Source of the DNA: Bibersteinia trehalosi
GTDB taxonomy: Bacteria > Pseudomonadota > Gammaproteobacteria > Enterobacterales > Pasteurellaceae
Direction of reading: 5' to 3'
NCBI RefSeq assembly: GCF_004346205.1
Contig: NZ_SMAM01000002.1
Span: 124,001-188,000 of the forward strand
Length of the DNA: 64,000 nt
The position numbers and the translations under genes are program-made. The notes beneath the pieces were generated by a model. It was not told the DNA's origin. It worked only from the letters and a program-made list of their open reading frames with translations, and did no database searches. This document shows, piece after piece, positions 13,869-24,236 of the stretch (positions are counted from its first letter, which is position 1; each line of letters starts with the position of its first letter).

Positions 13869-14924
13869 ATGAAACAACTGATTAACTACCTGTTTGGCAC
13901 GAAAAGACCACGTTACACCGAAACCAGTTTTCATTTAAAGCAAATCAATTCTATATTACTTAAGCCTATTGGTTATGCTCTGGGAGATGCTATTTTGCAT
14001 ATTACCCATTTAAAACAGTTAAAGACGAACTATCCACATATCAAATTAGGCATTATCGTTACAGAACGCTGTTATTCCGTATATGCTGCTGAAGATTTTA
14101 TTGATTTTTTAATGCTGGATTCAGCTAAAAACTATTTCCAACAAAGAAAAAAATGGGATCTCTATCTTGATTTTCAGCCAACTTATACGAGTCGCGCGAT
14201 TTTTCTTGATTCTATTCTTTTTCCTAAATTTGTGATTAATTTTGGGAAAAATAAGAAAAAATATTATAATTTAGATAAAACTAAAAATTATGATTTTACG
14301 ACACCAAACCTAAAAAATGTACATATTAGCCAATATCTATATCATTCTATATTGGGAAAATATCTATCTCCAGCGCCTATCCATTATAGCTTAACACCAC
14401 AACAACTTTCTAACACATTACAACAATGTTGGCAGACTGGAAAAATTCGGGTTCTACTTGCTCCGCAAGGCAGTGGCAGACAGCTTCCCCCCCAAGAACT
14501 CCGAGCACTAATTCAGGCTGTTATCGCAAAAGAGCAAGTTTCTTTTGTACTTTCGGCAACACCAACTTATCAAGATTACGCCCAGCAACTAGGGTTGACC
14601 GATATCATTGCTTTATCCCCTAAAACGACTATTTTAGAATATTTTGCGCTGGCTCATTCTGCCGATATCATTATAAGTGTAGATAGCGCAAGTGTGCATA
14701 TTGCTTGTGCATATAGCAAGCCATTACTCGCGTTCTATGCCAACTGCCCACATAATATTCAACGCTGGCAACCAATAAATTATGCCGATACTTTTATTGC
14801 TATTAGCCGCCAAATACCTAATATGGATAATAATGCAACGGCTAATTTTGAAATATCGGCTTGTGCCGAATGGTTAAACATGCAAATTGCCAAACAGCTT
14901 ACTGCCGAGCCATGCGATAATTAA
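13869..14924 (+). CDS. Glycosyltransferase family 9 (heptosyltransferase-like) protein
   Basis: A 351-residue GT9-type protein with an N-terminal [21 protein letters not shown] element, a central [20 protein letters not shown], and the donor-site pattern [26 protein letters not shown]. It probably adds a heptose-like sugar to lipooligosaccharide core in the cytoplasm. The ATG at 13869 is preferred to a TTG three codons earlier; neither has a strong ribosome site. The first half (to about 14400) is much more AT-rich than the second half, which may reflect recombination within the gene. Its 3' end overlaps convergent queF by 26 bases. Confidence 0.7.
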   Translation: MKQLINYLFGTKRPRYTETSFHLKQINSILLKPIGYALGDAILHITHLKQLKTNYPHIKLGIIVTERCYSVYAAEDFIDFLMLDSAKNYFQQRKKWDLYLDFQPTYTSRAIFLDSILFPKFVINFGKNKKKYYNLDKTKNYDFTTPNLKNVHISQYLYHSILGKYLSPAPIHYSLTPQQLSNTLQQCWQTGKIRVLLAPQGSGRQLPPQELRALIQAVIAKEQVSFVLSATPTYQDYAQQLGLTDIIALSPKTTILEYFALAHSADIIISVDSASVHIACAYSKPLLAFYANCPHNIQRWQPINYADTFIAISRQIPNMDNNATANFEISACAEWLNMQIAKQLTAEPCDN

Positions 14925-15741
14925 ATTGAGGAACGTTTTCAAAATTAGAGCGGAATGGATTAATGTCTAATCCGCCTCGTCTTGTGTAACGTGCATAAAC
15001 CGTTAATTTTTCAATTTCACCAAACTGCATTAAATCACAAAAAATGCGTTCTACACACTGTTCGTGGAATTCATTGTGTTCACGGAATGAAATTAAGTAA
15101 CGTAAGACTTTTTCTCTATTGAGCTTTTTGCCTACATAGTGAATTTGTACACTACCCCAATCGGGTTGAGAGGTAATCAGACAGTTCGATTTGAGCAAAT
15201 GACTCACCAATGTTTCTTCTACTCGTTCACCTTCACTCACGTTCTCTAAATAGCAGTTAGAAAATGCATAACTGTCAATTTCAATATCCAACTCATCAAG
15301 CAATTCACCTTGAAAATCGCTAATCGGTTGTGCGGTAAACTCGCTTAGTTTGCGAATTTTTACTGAAACCTGACCGCTTGCACAAGCAGATAGATCTGCT
15401 TGAATCGTGCGTTGTACGCTTTCCCAATCTGCAAATTGAGTCTGGTTAAAACTGTTGAGATAAAGTTTGAAACTTTTAGATTCAATTAAGTTTTCACTTT
15501 GGCAATCTAACCAAATATCCGCAATCGCAACTTGTGGAATGCCTTTATGATTTAGCCAAGAAAGTTCATAAGCCGTCCAAATATCTGCCCCTTGCGTAAA
15601 AGGTTGCTGTTCGGTAATACCTAATCCATCACGATTCAAACGGCGTGGTACAGGTTGCAATAAAGTTGCATCATATTGATTTTTATATTCGGTTTTTTGC
15701 CCTAATTTTAAGGCGGAAAGAGATTTGTCGTTGTAATTCAT
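14899..15741 (-). CDS. queF: NADPH-dependent 7-cyano-7-deazaguanine reductase
   Basis: A 280-residue, long-form (YqcD-type) QueF that reduces preQ0 to preQ1 in queuosine tRNA-modification synthesis. Signature elements are [17 protein letters not shown], the catalytic-cysteine segment [19 protein letters not shown], and [20 protein letters not shown]. The ATG at 15741 is chosen over an upstream TTG two codons earlier. Between it and gmhB lies a palindromic repeat (15757-15829). Confidence 0.95.
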   Translation of the reverse strand: MNYNDKSLSALKLGQKTEYKNQYDATLLQPVPRRLNRDGLGITEQQPFTQGADIWTAYELSWLNHKGIPQVAIADIWLDCQSENLIESKSFKLYLNSFNQTQFADWESVQRTIQADLSACASGQVSVKIRKLSEFTAQPISDFQGELLDELDIEIDSYAFSNCYLENVSEGERVEETLVSHLLKSNCLITSQPDWGSVQIHYVGKKLNREKVLRYLISFREHNEFHEQCVERIFCDLMQFGEIEKLTVYARYTRRGGLDINPFRSNFENVPQFNYRMARQ

Positions 15742-15756
15742 TTTCAATTAAACAAT

Positions 15757-15829
15757 GTAGGAGCGAACCGATCTGTTCGCCCGTCAAATTTATTAAGACA
15801 TTTCGGCAGACACATCGGTCTGCCGCCAC
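15757..15829. repeat. Paired GTAG-headed palindromic element (REP/BIME-like)
   Basis: A GTAGGAGCGAAC...GTTCGCCC hairpin (15757-15782) is followed about 20 bases later by an inverted partner, CGGCAGAC...GTCTGCCG ending in CCAC (about 15803-15829). It fills the gap between gmhB and queF and resembles the elements inside the isc operon (50952-50977, 54580-54649, 55056-55147). Confidence 0.65.
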
Positions 15830-15831
15830 AA

Positions 15832-16377
15832 TTATAAATGTTTTGGCAACTCTGCTAGACTCTCAATCACGAGATCAGCGGCTTGTTCTGCTTCTGGGCT
15901 AACCGGTTTCCCCGTACGAACTAAAATTTTCGTTTTCACTCCAGCATTAAACGCCGCTTGCATATCTTCTAATTTATCCCCAACCATCACCGACTGTTGT
16001 GGATCAATGCCTAAATCGTTAATCGCTTGGGTAAACATACCTGCTTTTGGTTTGCGACAATCGCAATCCTGTTTATATTCCCCTTTGCCTTCTGGGTGAT
16101 GAGGGCAGTAATAAATGCCATCAAACACCACACCATAATCTTCATCAAGCGACCAATCAAACCATTCGGTTAATTGCAAAAACTGATCTTCACTAAAATA
16201 ACCTCGTGCAATTCCCGATTGATTAGTGACCAACACCAAGAGCCAACCTTGATCTTGCAGCTGCTTTAACGCCTTTCCTACCCCTTCAATAAATTGAAAA
16301 TCATCAATTTGATGCACATAACCGTGATCAACGTTAATGGTGCCATCTCGGTCTAAAAAAATTGCTTTCTTACCCAT
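15832..16377 (-). CDS. gmhB: D-glycero-beta-D-manno-heptose 1,7-bisphosphate 7-phosphatase
   Basis: A 181-residue HAD-family phosphatase of ADP-heptose synthesis, the donor used by heptosyltransferases such as the GT9 proteins encoded nearby. The HAD motif [17 protein letters not shown] is at the N-terminus, [13 protein letters not shown] is motif II, and the zinc-binding loop [17 protein letters not shown] is complete. [10 protein letters not shown] is motif IV. Its start overlaps the end of bcp by eight bases, suggesting coupled translation. Confidence 0.94.
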   Translation of the reverse strand: MGKKAIFLDRDGTINVDHGYVHQIDDFQFIEGVGKALKQLQDQGWLLVLVTNQSGIARGYFSEDQFLQLTEWFDWSLDEDYGVVFDGIYYCPHHPEGKGEYKQDCDCRKPKAGMFTQAINDLGIDPQQSVMVGDKLEDMQAAFNAGVKTKILVRTGKPVSPEAEQAADLVIESLAELPKHL

Positions 16378-16843
16378 TTTTGCCTCGTATATAGTCCACG
16401 ATCATTTGATGATGTTCACCTGTTTTAAATTTATCAAACACTTGTTCAATTACACCATTTTCATCAATTAAAAAACTAATGCGATGGATACCATCATAGG
16501 TTCGTCCCATAAATTTTTTCTCCCCCCATACGCCAAAGCTTTCAGCAACTTGGTGCTCAGGATCGGAAAGCAAGGTAAAATTAAGTGCTTTTTTCTCTGC
16601 AAATTGAGCCAATTTTTTCGGTAAATCTGGGCTAATGCCAAGTACAATCACATTTAATTCATCAAGCTCACTTTTACTATCACGCAAACCGCATGCTTGT
16701 GTGGTGCACCCCGGTGTTAATGCTTTCGGATAAAAATAAACCAGCACTTTTTTGCCTAAAAATTGCGAAAGGGAAACAGGCTCATCAGCCTGATTTTGCA
16801 ACGTAAACTCCGGCGCACGAACGCCTGCTTTCAGTGTATTCAT
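16370..16843 (-). CDS. bcp: Thioredoxin-dependent thiol peroxidase (Bcp/PrxQ)
   Basis: A 157-residue peroxiredoxin that reduces peroxides in the cytoplasm using thioredoxin. Peroxidatic and resolving cysteines are in [12 protein letters not shown], the five-residue spacing typical of Bcp. The start [13 protein letters not shown] at 16843 matches family N-termini; the open frame reaches 16957, but that extra part runs through the hemW terminator hairpin. It is followed by gmhB with an eight-base overlap. Confidence 0.93.
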   Translation of the reverse strand: MNTLKAGVRAPEFTLQNQADEPVSLSQFLGKKVLVYFYPKALTPGCTTQACGLRDSKSELDELNVIVLGISPDLPKKLAQFAEKKALNFTLLSDPEHQVAESFGVWGEKKFMGRTYDGIHRISFLIDENGVIEQVFDKFKTGEHHQMIVDYIRGKNG

Positions 16844-16859
16844 TTGCAGAATTTCCATC

Positions 16860-16896
16860 AAAAAAAACCGCTTGCGATTATACACAGCAAGCGGTT
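16860..16896 (-). terminator. hemW terminator built from two inverted uptake-signal cores
   Basis: AACCGCTTGC (16866-16875) and GCAAGCGGTT (16887-16896) form a perfect 10-bp stem, followed on the minus strand by eight T residues (16867-16860). The arms contain the AAGCGGT core of the Apl-type uptake signal. It stands 78 bases past the hemW stop and just before the bcp start. Confidence 0.85.
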
Positions 16897-16973
16897 GAAT
16901 TTCAGGAAAATTTTGCAAAAATGCGCTAGACCGTTGAACTTTCAATAACATGAGCAAATGTTTCTAAGGCTGC

Positions 16974-18131
16974 TCATACTAAAAAGCTTTCCAACAACTC
17001 ATTCAAAAATAATTTGCCGTGTTGTGTAATTTGCCAGGCATCAGTGGTTTCTGTTATAAAATTTTTCCCCAGCGCAGTATCCATGATCGCACGAACAACT
17101 TCACGATTTAATCCCGTATAGGCTTCAAATTCGGCTTTTGGGGTTGCTTCTAATAAGCGAAAACGGTTCATAAAAAACTCAAACGGGCGATCCTCTAGGG
17201 CTATTTCATGCTGTTCATACAGGTATTCTCCTCGCATATAGCCTTTCGGATGTTTCGTTTTAGAAAAGCGATAAATTTCTCCGCTTGGATAGGATATTTT
17301 GCCGTGAGCCCCGCAACCAATGGCTAGATAGTCCCCAAACCGCCAATAGTTCAGATTATGCTGACATTGATAACCTTTTTTGGCGTAAGCAGAGGTTTCA
17401 TACTGCTCATAGCCAGCATTTGTAAGAAGTTGATGCCCTTGCTCAAAAATATCCCACAGCGCATCGTCATCAGGCAATGTCGGCTGGCGATAGTAGAACA
17501 TCGTATTCGGCTCAATCGTCAATTGGTACCATGATAAATGTGGTGGGTTAAGCGCAATTCCCTGTGCTAAATCACTCAACGCCTGCTGAACCGATTGATT
17601 GGGTAAACCATGCATCAGGTCGATATTAAAGCTGTTCAAGCCAAATTTTGCAGCATTTTGCGCAAATTTGACCGCTTGTTTTGCTTCTATGCTATCGTGA
17701 ATACGTCCTAGCTTCAGTAACTTTTCAGGCTCAAAACTCTGAATGCCCATTGAAATGCGATTCACACCTCCCTCTGCATAGCCTGTAAACTTTTCCGCTT
17801 CCGCTGTACCAGGATTTGCTTCTAACGTGATCTCTGCATTCGTTTCAAAAGCAATACGCTTTTGCACTTCGGCTAACAAATAGGCGATACTTTCTGCCGA
17901 AAATAGACTGGGAGTTCCTCCGCCAATAAACACGGAATGGATACTTCTCCCCTGAATTGCCTGCTTATGGCGAGCAAGATCCTGTTCTAAATCTATTAAA
18001 AGATGTTGAATGTAATCACGTTCAGGAATAATGCCTTTTTGTGCGTGAGAATTAAAATCACAGTAAGGGCATTTCTGTACACACCAAGGAATGTGAATAT
18101 AAAGGCTTAGGGGAGGAAGAGAAAACTTCAT
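16974..18131 (-). CDS. hemW: Radical SAM heme chaperone HemW
   Basis: A 385-residue radical SAM protein of the HemN-like HemW family, thought to deliver heme to target proteins rather than act as a coproporphyrinogen oxidase. The cluster-binding motif CVQKCPYCDF (Cys-x3-Cys-x2-Cys) is near residue 16, followed by VFIGGGTPSLFS, a SAM-binding glycine motif, and RISMGIQSFEPEKLLKLGR. The C-terminal winged-helix-like region is present, and length is normal. Confidence 0.93.
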   Translation of the reverse strand: MKFSLPPLSLYIHIPWCVQKCPYCDFNSHAQKGIIPERDYIQHLLIDLEQDLARHKQAIQGRSIHSVFIGGGTPSLFSAESIAYLLAEVQKRIAFETNAEITLEANPGTAEAEKFTGYAEGGVNRISMGIQSFEPEKLLKLGRIHDSIEAKQAVKFAQNAAKFGLNSFNIDLMHGLPNQSVQQALSDLAQGIALNPPHLSWYQLTIEPNTMFYYRQPTLPDDDALWDIFEQGHQLLTNAGYEQYETSAYAKKGYQCQHNLNYWRFGDYLAIGCGAHGKISYPSGEIYRFSKTKHPKGYMRGEYLYEQHEIALEDRPFEFFMNRFRLLEATPKAEFEAYTGLNREVVRAIMDTALGKNFITETTDAWQITQHGKLFLNELLESFLV

Positions 18132-18170
18132 AGGGGTTTGCTTATTTCATCTGAAAAATATTTATTGCCC

Positions 18171-18214
18171 CTTTCCCTGATTTTTACCGAATAATGAGGC
18201 AAAATCAGGGAAAG
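18171..18214. repeat. Perfect 14-bp inverted repeat between sdaA and hemW
   Basis: CTTTCCCTGATTTT (18171-18184) and AAAATCAGGGAAAG (18201-18214) are exact reverse complements around a 16-base loop, 35 bases past the sdaA stop and 40 bases before the hemW start. No T-run follows directly, so it may be a weak sdaA terminator, a processing hairpin, or an operator. Confidence 0.6.
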
Positions 18215-18248
18215 AAAACATACACTGTTGGCTCAAAAAAGTAACCGA

Positions 18249-19628
18249 CTAATCACATGGTACTATTTTTATCGCTAATCCTCCCGTCGAAGTTTCACGA
18301 TATTTTGCATTCATATCTTTGCCTGTTTCATACATAGTCTCAATAACCTTATCTAAGGTAACCCGAGGCTGCGAAGTTAGACGTAATGCCATTCGACAAG
18401 CATTAATTGCCTTAACCGATGCAATGGCATTCCGTTCAATACAAGGTACTTGCACTTGTCCGCCTACTGGGTCACAGGTTAGCCCTAAATTGTGTTCCAT
18501 TGCAATTTCTGCCGCAATACAAACTTGGGTTGGACTACCACCCATAATTTCAGTTAAACCTGCCGCAGCCATAGAACATGCAACACCCACCTCGCCTTGG
18601 CAGCCAACTTCTGCACCAGAAATAGACGCATTCATTTTATACAGTGTTCCAATCACGCTACAAGTAAGCAGATAACGTTCAATGGTTTCTTGATTTAATT
18701 CTCCAATAAACTGGCGATAATACGCGAGTACGGCTGGTACAATACCACAGGCTCCATTAGTTGGCGCGGTGACTACTCTTCCGCCAGCGGCATTCTCTTC
18801 ATTTACGGCTAAGGCATACATATTTACCCAATCAATAATTTGCATTGGGTCATTGGTCAGTTTATTGTTTGCTTCCAATGTTCGACGCAATGCCGCAGCA
18901 CGACGCACAACTTTCAATGGCCCTGGTAATAAGCCTTCTGTGTGCAAGCCCCGTTCAATACAAGCGTCCATTGCCTGCCAAATTTTAGCTAAGTAGTCAC
19001 TAATTTCCTGTTTAGAACGTAACGCTAACTCATTGCGCCATACCAGCGTAGAAAGATGTAAGCCATTATCGGCACAATGTTTTAAGAGCGTTTCTGCATT
19101 TTTATATGGAAACGGTACGCTAATTTCATCTTTTTCTTCCAATCCAAAATGGGCTTCATCAACAATAAAACCACCACCGATAGAGTAAAAGGTTTTTTCA
19201 AACAAATTTTCTTCACCATTAAAAGCTCGAAAAGTTACTGCGTTTTCATGTCGCGGCAGGAATTCTGAGTGAAAAGGCATATCTTGATAGAAATCAAAGC
19301 TAATTTCTTTGCAATGATGTGGCTCTGATTCAGCAAGCAGTAATTTTTTCTCGGCTTTCAGTTTGTTGATAGTCGGTTCAATCATCTCAATATCAACATT
19401 ATCTGGCAAATACCCCATTAAACCCATGATAATCGCAATATCCGTGCTATGCCCACGCCCAGTGAGCGACAGTGAACCATACACATCTACCCGCAAGCGG
19501 TCGGTTTTTGCTAAAAAATTGCCAGCGATTAAATCATCAACAAAGTTTTTTGCTGCTTTCATCGGTCCGACAGTATGTGAGCTAGATGGCCCAATGCCCA
19601 CCTTAAACATATCAAATACACTAATCAT
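18249..19628 (-). CDS. sdaA: L-serine dehydratase (iron-sulphur type)
   Basis: A 459-residue single-chain enzyme that deaminates L-serine to pyruvate and ammonia using a 4Fe-4S centre. The N-terminal beta domain carries FKVGIGPSSSHTVGPMKAA. The C-terminal alpha domain has APTNGACGIVPAVLAYY, GAEVGCQGEVGVACSMAAAG and CDPVGGQVQVPCIERNA, whose cysteines hold the cluster. The end KYRETSTGGLAIKIV is typical. It follows the serine permease gene sdaC on the same strand, which together give a serine uptake and breakdown route feeding pyruvate. Confidence 0.96.
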   Translation of the reverse strand: MISVFDMFKVGIGPSSSHTVGPMKAAKNFVDDLIAGNFLAKTDRLRVDVYGSLSLTGRGHSTDIAIIMGLMGYLPDNVDIEMIEPTINKLKAEKKLLLAESEPHHCKEISFDFYQDMPFHSEFLPRHENAVTFRAFNGEENLFEKTFYSIGGGFIVDEAHFGLEEKDEISVPFPYKNAETLLKHCADNGLHLSTLVWRNELALRSKQEISDYLAKIWQAMDACIERGLHTEGLLPGPLKVVRRAAALRRTLEANNKLTNDPMQIIDWVNMYALAVNEENAAGGRVVTAPTNGACGIVPAVLAYYRQFIGELNQETIERYLLTCSVIGTLYKMNASISGAEVGCQGEVGVACSMAAAGLTEIMGGSPTQVCIAAEIAMEHNLGLTCDPVGGQVQVPCIERNAIASVKAINACRMALRLTSQPRVTLDKVIETMYETGKDMNAKYRETSTGGLAIKIVPCD

Positions 19629-19749
19629 TGAAATTTACCCCAAAAAATGAAAACGCGGTCAATCTGAGTTTGCAAAAAATTCGCTCAAATTGACCGCTTA
19701 CACACAACAATAATAAAAACGTAGCTATTATAGCCTTATCAAACTGCAA

Positions 19750-20982
19750 TTAGAAGAGGTCAATCACAATCGCAGAAATAGCAATTAACCCCATTACCAC
19801 AACAAAGACATTCGAAAATCTGCCTTTAAAACGAGCCAGTGCAGGCACTGTATGAATAGCATACATCGGCATTAAGAATAAGATCATTGCAATAATCGGG
19901 CCACCTAAACTTTCAATAAAGCCTAAGATACTAGGATTGAGATAAGCGACCAGCCAGATAGTGACAAAAAACAGCCCTGCGGTAATTAAACGGAATTTAC
20001 TTGGCTCAATTGGCGTTTCACGCATTTGGTTTACAAAGCCTTCCATACCTTCCCGTGCACCTAAATAATGCCCAAAGAATGAACTGGTAATCGCAAAGAA
20101 AGCAACTGCCGGCCCGAAATAAGAGATAATTGGATTATCAAATTTATTAGCCAAAAACGATAAAATTGGGATATTTTGCTGTTTCGCGGCCAGTAATTCT
20201 TCTGGGCTTAATGTCAGCACGCAACTAAACACAAAGAACATAACAAAACCGACTAAAATTCCTGCCGTGCCACGTAAAGAACGCACCATAAGTTTATCCG
20301 TCGCCTCAGGATCGTTATCACAAAATTTCGAGTGAGATAATGCACTACTAGAAATAGCTGGCGAGTGGTTAAAAGCAAACACCAATACCGGAATGGTGAT
20401 CCAAAGTGTTTTGAAAAAATCCCCTGCACTTGGTAAATCTGCAGAAAGCATAGCTGTGTTCCATTGAGGAATAAGGTATAACGATAACCCGAATAAAATT
20501 GCCACGAGAGGGTAAATTAATAATTCAGTGATACGTAATACCAATTTTTCATTTAACAGCATAACGCCGACTAACACAAAAACAGCAAGACCTGAAAGTA
20601 AGAAACGAGATGGTTCTGCCATACCCAGCTGATTAACCATAAATGAGCTGATTACATTTGTAATCCCAACACCATAGGCAAGCAGAATAGGGAAAATAGC
20701 GAAGAAATAGAGCAGAGTAATTAACTTGCCAGCTTCGCCACCAAAATGTTCTCGTGCTACGTTAGTAATATCGCTACCAGCATTTTTAGACGATAAAACA
20801 AAACGAGCCAAACCTAAGTGTGCTAAATAGGTCATAGGCCCAACTAGCAATGCCATAATAATCAGCGGGTAGAAACCACCTTGCCCAGCATTAATCGGCA
20901 AAAATAACACACCTGCACCAACAGCAGTACCAAATAGATTAATCATCCACGTGAGTGAAAAGCGTTTTGCTGACGCATTCAT
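19750..20982 (-). CDS. sdaC: Serine transporter (HAAAP family, SdaC-like)
   Basis: A 410-residue membrane protein with about eleven hydrophobic segments, starting [26 protein letters not shown], the characteristic first helix of the hydroxy/aromatic amino acid permease family. [16 protein letters not shown] and VTNVISSF also fit SdaC. It imports L-serine with protons. The gene is 121 bases upstream of sdaA and probably shares its transcript. Specificity for serine over threonine rests on the neighbour and overall likeness. Confidence 0.9.
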   Translation of the reverse strand: MNASAKRFSLTWMINLFGTAVGAGVLFLPINAGQGGFYPLIIMALLVGPMTYLAHLGLARFVLSSKNAGSDITNVAREHFGGEAGKLITLLYFFAIFPILLAYGVGITNVISSFMVNQLGMAEPSRFLLSGLAVFVLVGVMLLNEKLVLRITELLIYPLVAILFGLSLYLIPQWNTAMLSADLPSAGDFFKTLWITIPVLVFAFNHSPAISSSALSHSKFCDNDPEATDKLMVRSLRGTAGILVGFVMFFVFSCVLTLSPEELLAAKQQNIPILSFLANKFDNPIISYFGPAVAFFAITSSFFGHYLGAREGMEGFVNQMRETPIEPSKFRLITAGLFFVTIWLVAYLNPSILGFIESLGGPIIAMILFLMPMYAIHTVPALARFKGRFSNVFVVVMGLIAISAIVIDLF

Positions 20983-21340
20983 AGAATATCTCCTTGAAAG
21001 TAAAATCGGCGATATTCTAGAAATCTATTTTCTTAAAACAATATTAATTAGGTAAAAGTTTGATTTAGACAAATATTTATCTGTTTACTTGGCGATAAAC
21101 AGAACAACTTATTCAAAGTTAGCGATATTTTCTATATTTTTCACTAAATACTATATTTCATGTAAAAAAGCTTGCTATTTCAAATACGCAACCGCTTGTT
21201 TAAAAACAAAGCCTTTTTTGTTAAAATTTTGTAAAAACAAGAGCTAGTTCACAGTTTTCTTGTTTTATTTCAGGCATAATATAGCGGACTGTACAGAGTT
21301 ACTCTGTATGTATTCTTTTCTTACGATTAAGGTTGTCTGT
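20983..21340. other. Divergent control region between sdaC and sucA
   Basis: A 358-base AT-rich gap without a credible gene. It holds an uptake-signal-like core in reverse orientation near 21190 (ACCGCTTG) and a -10-like TAATAT at about 21277-21282 in front of sucA with no clear -35. AAGG before 21341 serves as the sucA ribosome site. A weak ArcA-like stretch near 21046 (TTAATTAGGTAAA) is not good enough to call. Confidence 0.5.
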
Positions 21341-24148
21341 ATGCAGTACAAAAACTTTGATGAATTACTTGCCTCCACTGCATTAGGAGGCAGCAATCAA
21401 TCCTATGTTGAAGATATTTACGAACAATATCTTGCAGATCCAAACAGCGTAGATGAAAGCTGGCAAAAAATTTTTGCACAATTACCCATAGTTGCAGAGG
21501 TTGAACAAGCTCACTCTGGTGTACGTGATTACTTCCGCCGTTTAGCACGGGAGCAACGTAATGATGCGATTACTGTTATCGACCCTGAAGCCAGTGCGAA
21601 ATTAGTCAAAGTTCTCCAATTTATTAATGCCTACCGTTTCCGTGGTCACTTAGAAGCTAACCTCGACCCACTCAATTATTATCGCTGGAAAACGTCTAGC
21701 GTGCCTGAATTAGACTATCGCCATCACGGGTTTAACGAACAGGATTTAAATGAAACCTTTAATATTGGGCGTTACGTTTATAACAAAGACACTATTACGC
21801 TGGGCGAGCTTGCAAAAAATTTAAAAGAAACTTATTGCGGGAGCATTGGTTTAGAGTTTATGCATGTGCAAGATATGGAGCAAAAAATGTGGCTCCAATC
21901 TAAACTTGAAAGCGTGCTCAATAAACCTTTATTCAGCAAAGAAGAGAGAATTAATCTCTTAAAAGAATTGACAGCCGCTGATGGTCTAGAGCGTTATCTG
22001 GGAGCAAAATTCCCTGGTGCAAAACGTTTCTCATTAGAGGGCTCTGATGCATTCATTCCAATGATGAAAGAGATCATCCGCCATGCGAGTCGTCAAGGCA
22101 TGACCGATGTCGTGATGGGAATGGCTCACCGCGGACGTTTAAATATGCTGGTTAATGTGCTAGGCAAAAAACCATCTAGCCTCTTTGATGAATTTGCAGG
22201 CAAGCATGCAGATGATCACCGTACAGGCGATGTGAAATATCACCAAGGTGCTTCTGCTGACTTTGCAGTCGATGATCGTGCTATTCACTTAGCTCTTGCA
22301 TTTAACCCTTCTCATTTAGAAATTGTAAGCCCTGTTGTCATTGGTTCGGTTCGTGCAAGACAAACCCGCCTTAACGATACAGCACGAGAAAAAGTATTAG
22401 CCGTAACAGTACACGGTGATTCAGCAGTTGCTGGTCAAGGGGTAGTGCAAGAAACCTTAAATATGTCAAATGCTCGCGGCTATACTGTCGGTGGTACCAT
22501 CCGTATTGTGATCAATAACCAAATTGGCTTTACCACCTCTAACCCTAATGATACCCGTTCAACAGAATACTGCACCGATATTGCCAAAATGATTCAAGCG
22601 CCGATCATTCACGTTAATGGCGATGACCCAGAAGCCGTGGCTTTTGCTGCTAGAATGGCAGTGGAATATCGTGCAAAATTTAAACGAGATATTTTTATTG
22701 ATTTAATTTCTTATCGCCGCCATGGACATAATGAAGCGGATGAGCCATTAGCCACTCAGCCGATGATGTATAGCATTATCAAAAAACACCCTACCCCTCG
22801 TAAAGTATATGCCGATCGCTTAATTGCAGAAGGCATTATCACTGCCGAGCAAGAAATTGAGATGCTCAATGCTTATCGAGATGCATTAGATAATGGTGAG
22901 CGTGTAGTTGAAGAATGGCGTGAAATGGATACTGCCAAAATGGACTGGTTGCAATATCTGAATTACGATTGGACAGAAGGTTATGAAAACACCTTCCCGA
23001 AAGAGCGTTTTTTAACCTTAGCTAAACGTGTTTGCGATTATCCAGAAAGTGTACGCCCACACCCACGTGTTGAAAAAATCTACAGCGACCGTAAAGCCAT
23101 GGCTCAAGAAGAAAAATTATTCGACTGGGGAATGGCTGAAACTATGGCATACGCCACACTATTAGATGAAGGTACGCACGTTCGCTTATCTGGTGAAGAT
23201 GCGGGGCGTGGTACATTCTTCCACCGTCATGCTGTTGTACATAACCAAAATGACGGCACTGGCTATGTGCCATTAACCCAGTTACACGCTAATCAAGGTA
23301 GATTTGAGGTATGGGACTCTGTCCTTTCAGAAGAAGCCGTGCTTGCCTTTGAATATGGCTATGCCACTACTAATCCGAAAACGCTAACCATCTGGGAAGC
23401 ACAATTTGGTGATTTTGCTAATGGGGCACAAATTGTGATCGACCAATTCATCAGTTCTGGTGAACAGAAATGGGGCAGAATGTGTGGTTTAGTGATGTTA
23501 TTACCTCATGGCTATGAAGGGCAAGGCCCTGAGCACTCATCAGCACGCTTAGAACGCTATTTACAGCTTTGTGCTCAGCAAAATATGCAAGTCTGTATTC
23601 CTTCAACCCCGGCACAGGTATATCACATGTTACGTCGCCAAGCATTACGTAAAATGCGTCGCCCATTAATTGCGATTTCGCCGAAATCACTACTTCGCCA
23701 TCCACTTGCAGTCTCATCGCTTGATGAACTAATTAATGGTGAATTTAAAACCGTGATTGGAGAAGTTGATGCGCTTGATCCTAAACAAGTAAAACGTGTA
23801 GTGATGTGTTCAGGCAAAGTCTATTACGACTTACTTGAACAACGCCGTGCGAATAATCAACATGATATAGCCATTATCCGCATTGAACAGCTCTACCCTT
23901 ACCCGCACGAAGATGTGCAGCGTGTACTAGCAGATTATGCTCATGTGACTGATTTTGTTTGGTGTCAAGAAGAACCGCTTAATCAAGGTGCTTGGTACTC
24001 AAGTAAACACAATTTTGAGGCATCTCTGCCTGAAACAGCAAAATTACGCTATGCAGGACGTGAAGCCTCCGCATCGCCTGCGGTAGGCTATATGTCGCTA
24101 CATACTCAACAACAAAAAGCTCTCGTCAATGATGCTTTAACATTTTAA
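21341..24148 (+). CDS. sucA: 2-oxoglutarate dehydrogenase E1 component
   Basis: A 935-residue thiamine-diphosphate enzyme that decarboxylates 2-oxoglutarate and passes the succinyl group to SucB. Motifs visible are MGMAHRGRLNMLVNVLGK, GDVKYHQGAS, AFNPSHLEIVSPVV, the TPP-binding VHGDSAVAGQGVVQET, and YRRHGHNEADEP. I used the ATG at 21341 (MQYKNFDELLAS), which matches family N-termini and has AAGG upstream; the frame is open to 21260 but without family likeness. Length fits E. coli SucA (933). sucB follows after 88 bases. Confidence 0.97.
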   Translation: MQYKNFDELLASTALGGSNQSYVEDIYEQYLADPNSVDESWQKIFAQLPIVAEVEQAHSGVRDYFRRLAREQRNDAITVIDPEASAKLVKVLQFINAYRFRGHLEANLDPLNYYRWKTSSVPELDYRHHGFNEQDLNETFNIGRYVYNKDTITLGELAKNLKETYCGSIGLEFMHVQDMEQKMWLQSKLESVLNKPLFSKEERINLLKELTAADGLERYLGAKFPGAKRFSLEGSDAFIPMMKEIIRHASRQGMTDVVMGMAHRGRLNMLVNVLGKKPSSLFDEFAGKHADDHRTGDVKYHQGASADFAVDDRAIHLALAFNPSHLEIVSPVVIGSVRARQTRLNDTAREKVLAVTVHGDSAVAGQGVVQETLNMSNARGYTVGGTIRIVINNQIGFTTSNPNDTRSTEYCTDIAKMIQAPIIHVNGDDPEAVAFAARMAVEYRAKFKRDIFIDLISYRRHGHNEADEPLATQPMMYSIIKKHPTPRKVYADRLIAEGIITAEQEIEMLNAYRDALDNGERVVEEWREMDTAKMDWLQYLNYDWTEGYENTFPKERFLTLAKRVCDYPESVRPHPRVEKIYSDRKAMAQEEKLFDWGMAETMAYATLLDEGTHVRLSGEDAGRGTFFHRHAVVHNQNDGTGYVPLTQLHANQGRFEVWDSVLSEEAVLAFEYGYATTNPKTLTIWEAQFGDFANGAQIVIDQFISSGEQKWGRMCGLVMLLPHGYEGQGPEHSSARLERYLQLCAQQNMQVCIPSTPAQVYHMLRRQALRKMRRPLIAISPKSLLRHPLAVSSLDELINGEFKTVIGEVDALDPKQVKRVVMCSGKVYYDLLEQRRANNQHDIAIIRIEQLYPYPHEDVQRVLADYAHVTDFVWCQEEPLNQGAWYSSKHNFEASLPETAKLRYAGREASASPAVGYMSLHTQQQKALVNDALTF

Positions 24149-24236
24149 GTTCGCGGGCAAGCAACGCCTGCAGTAAACACAATATTGCCGTAACATCATT
24201 GTTATACGCGCGAATAAAAATAAAAGGAAAAGACTT

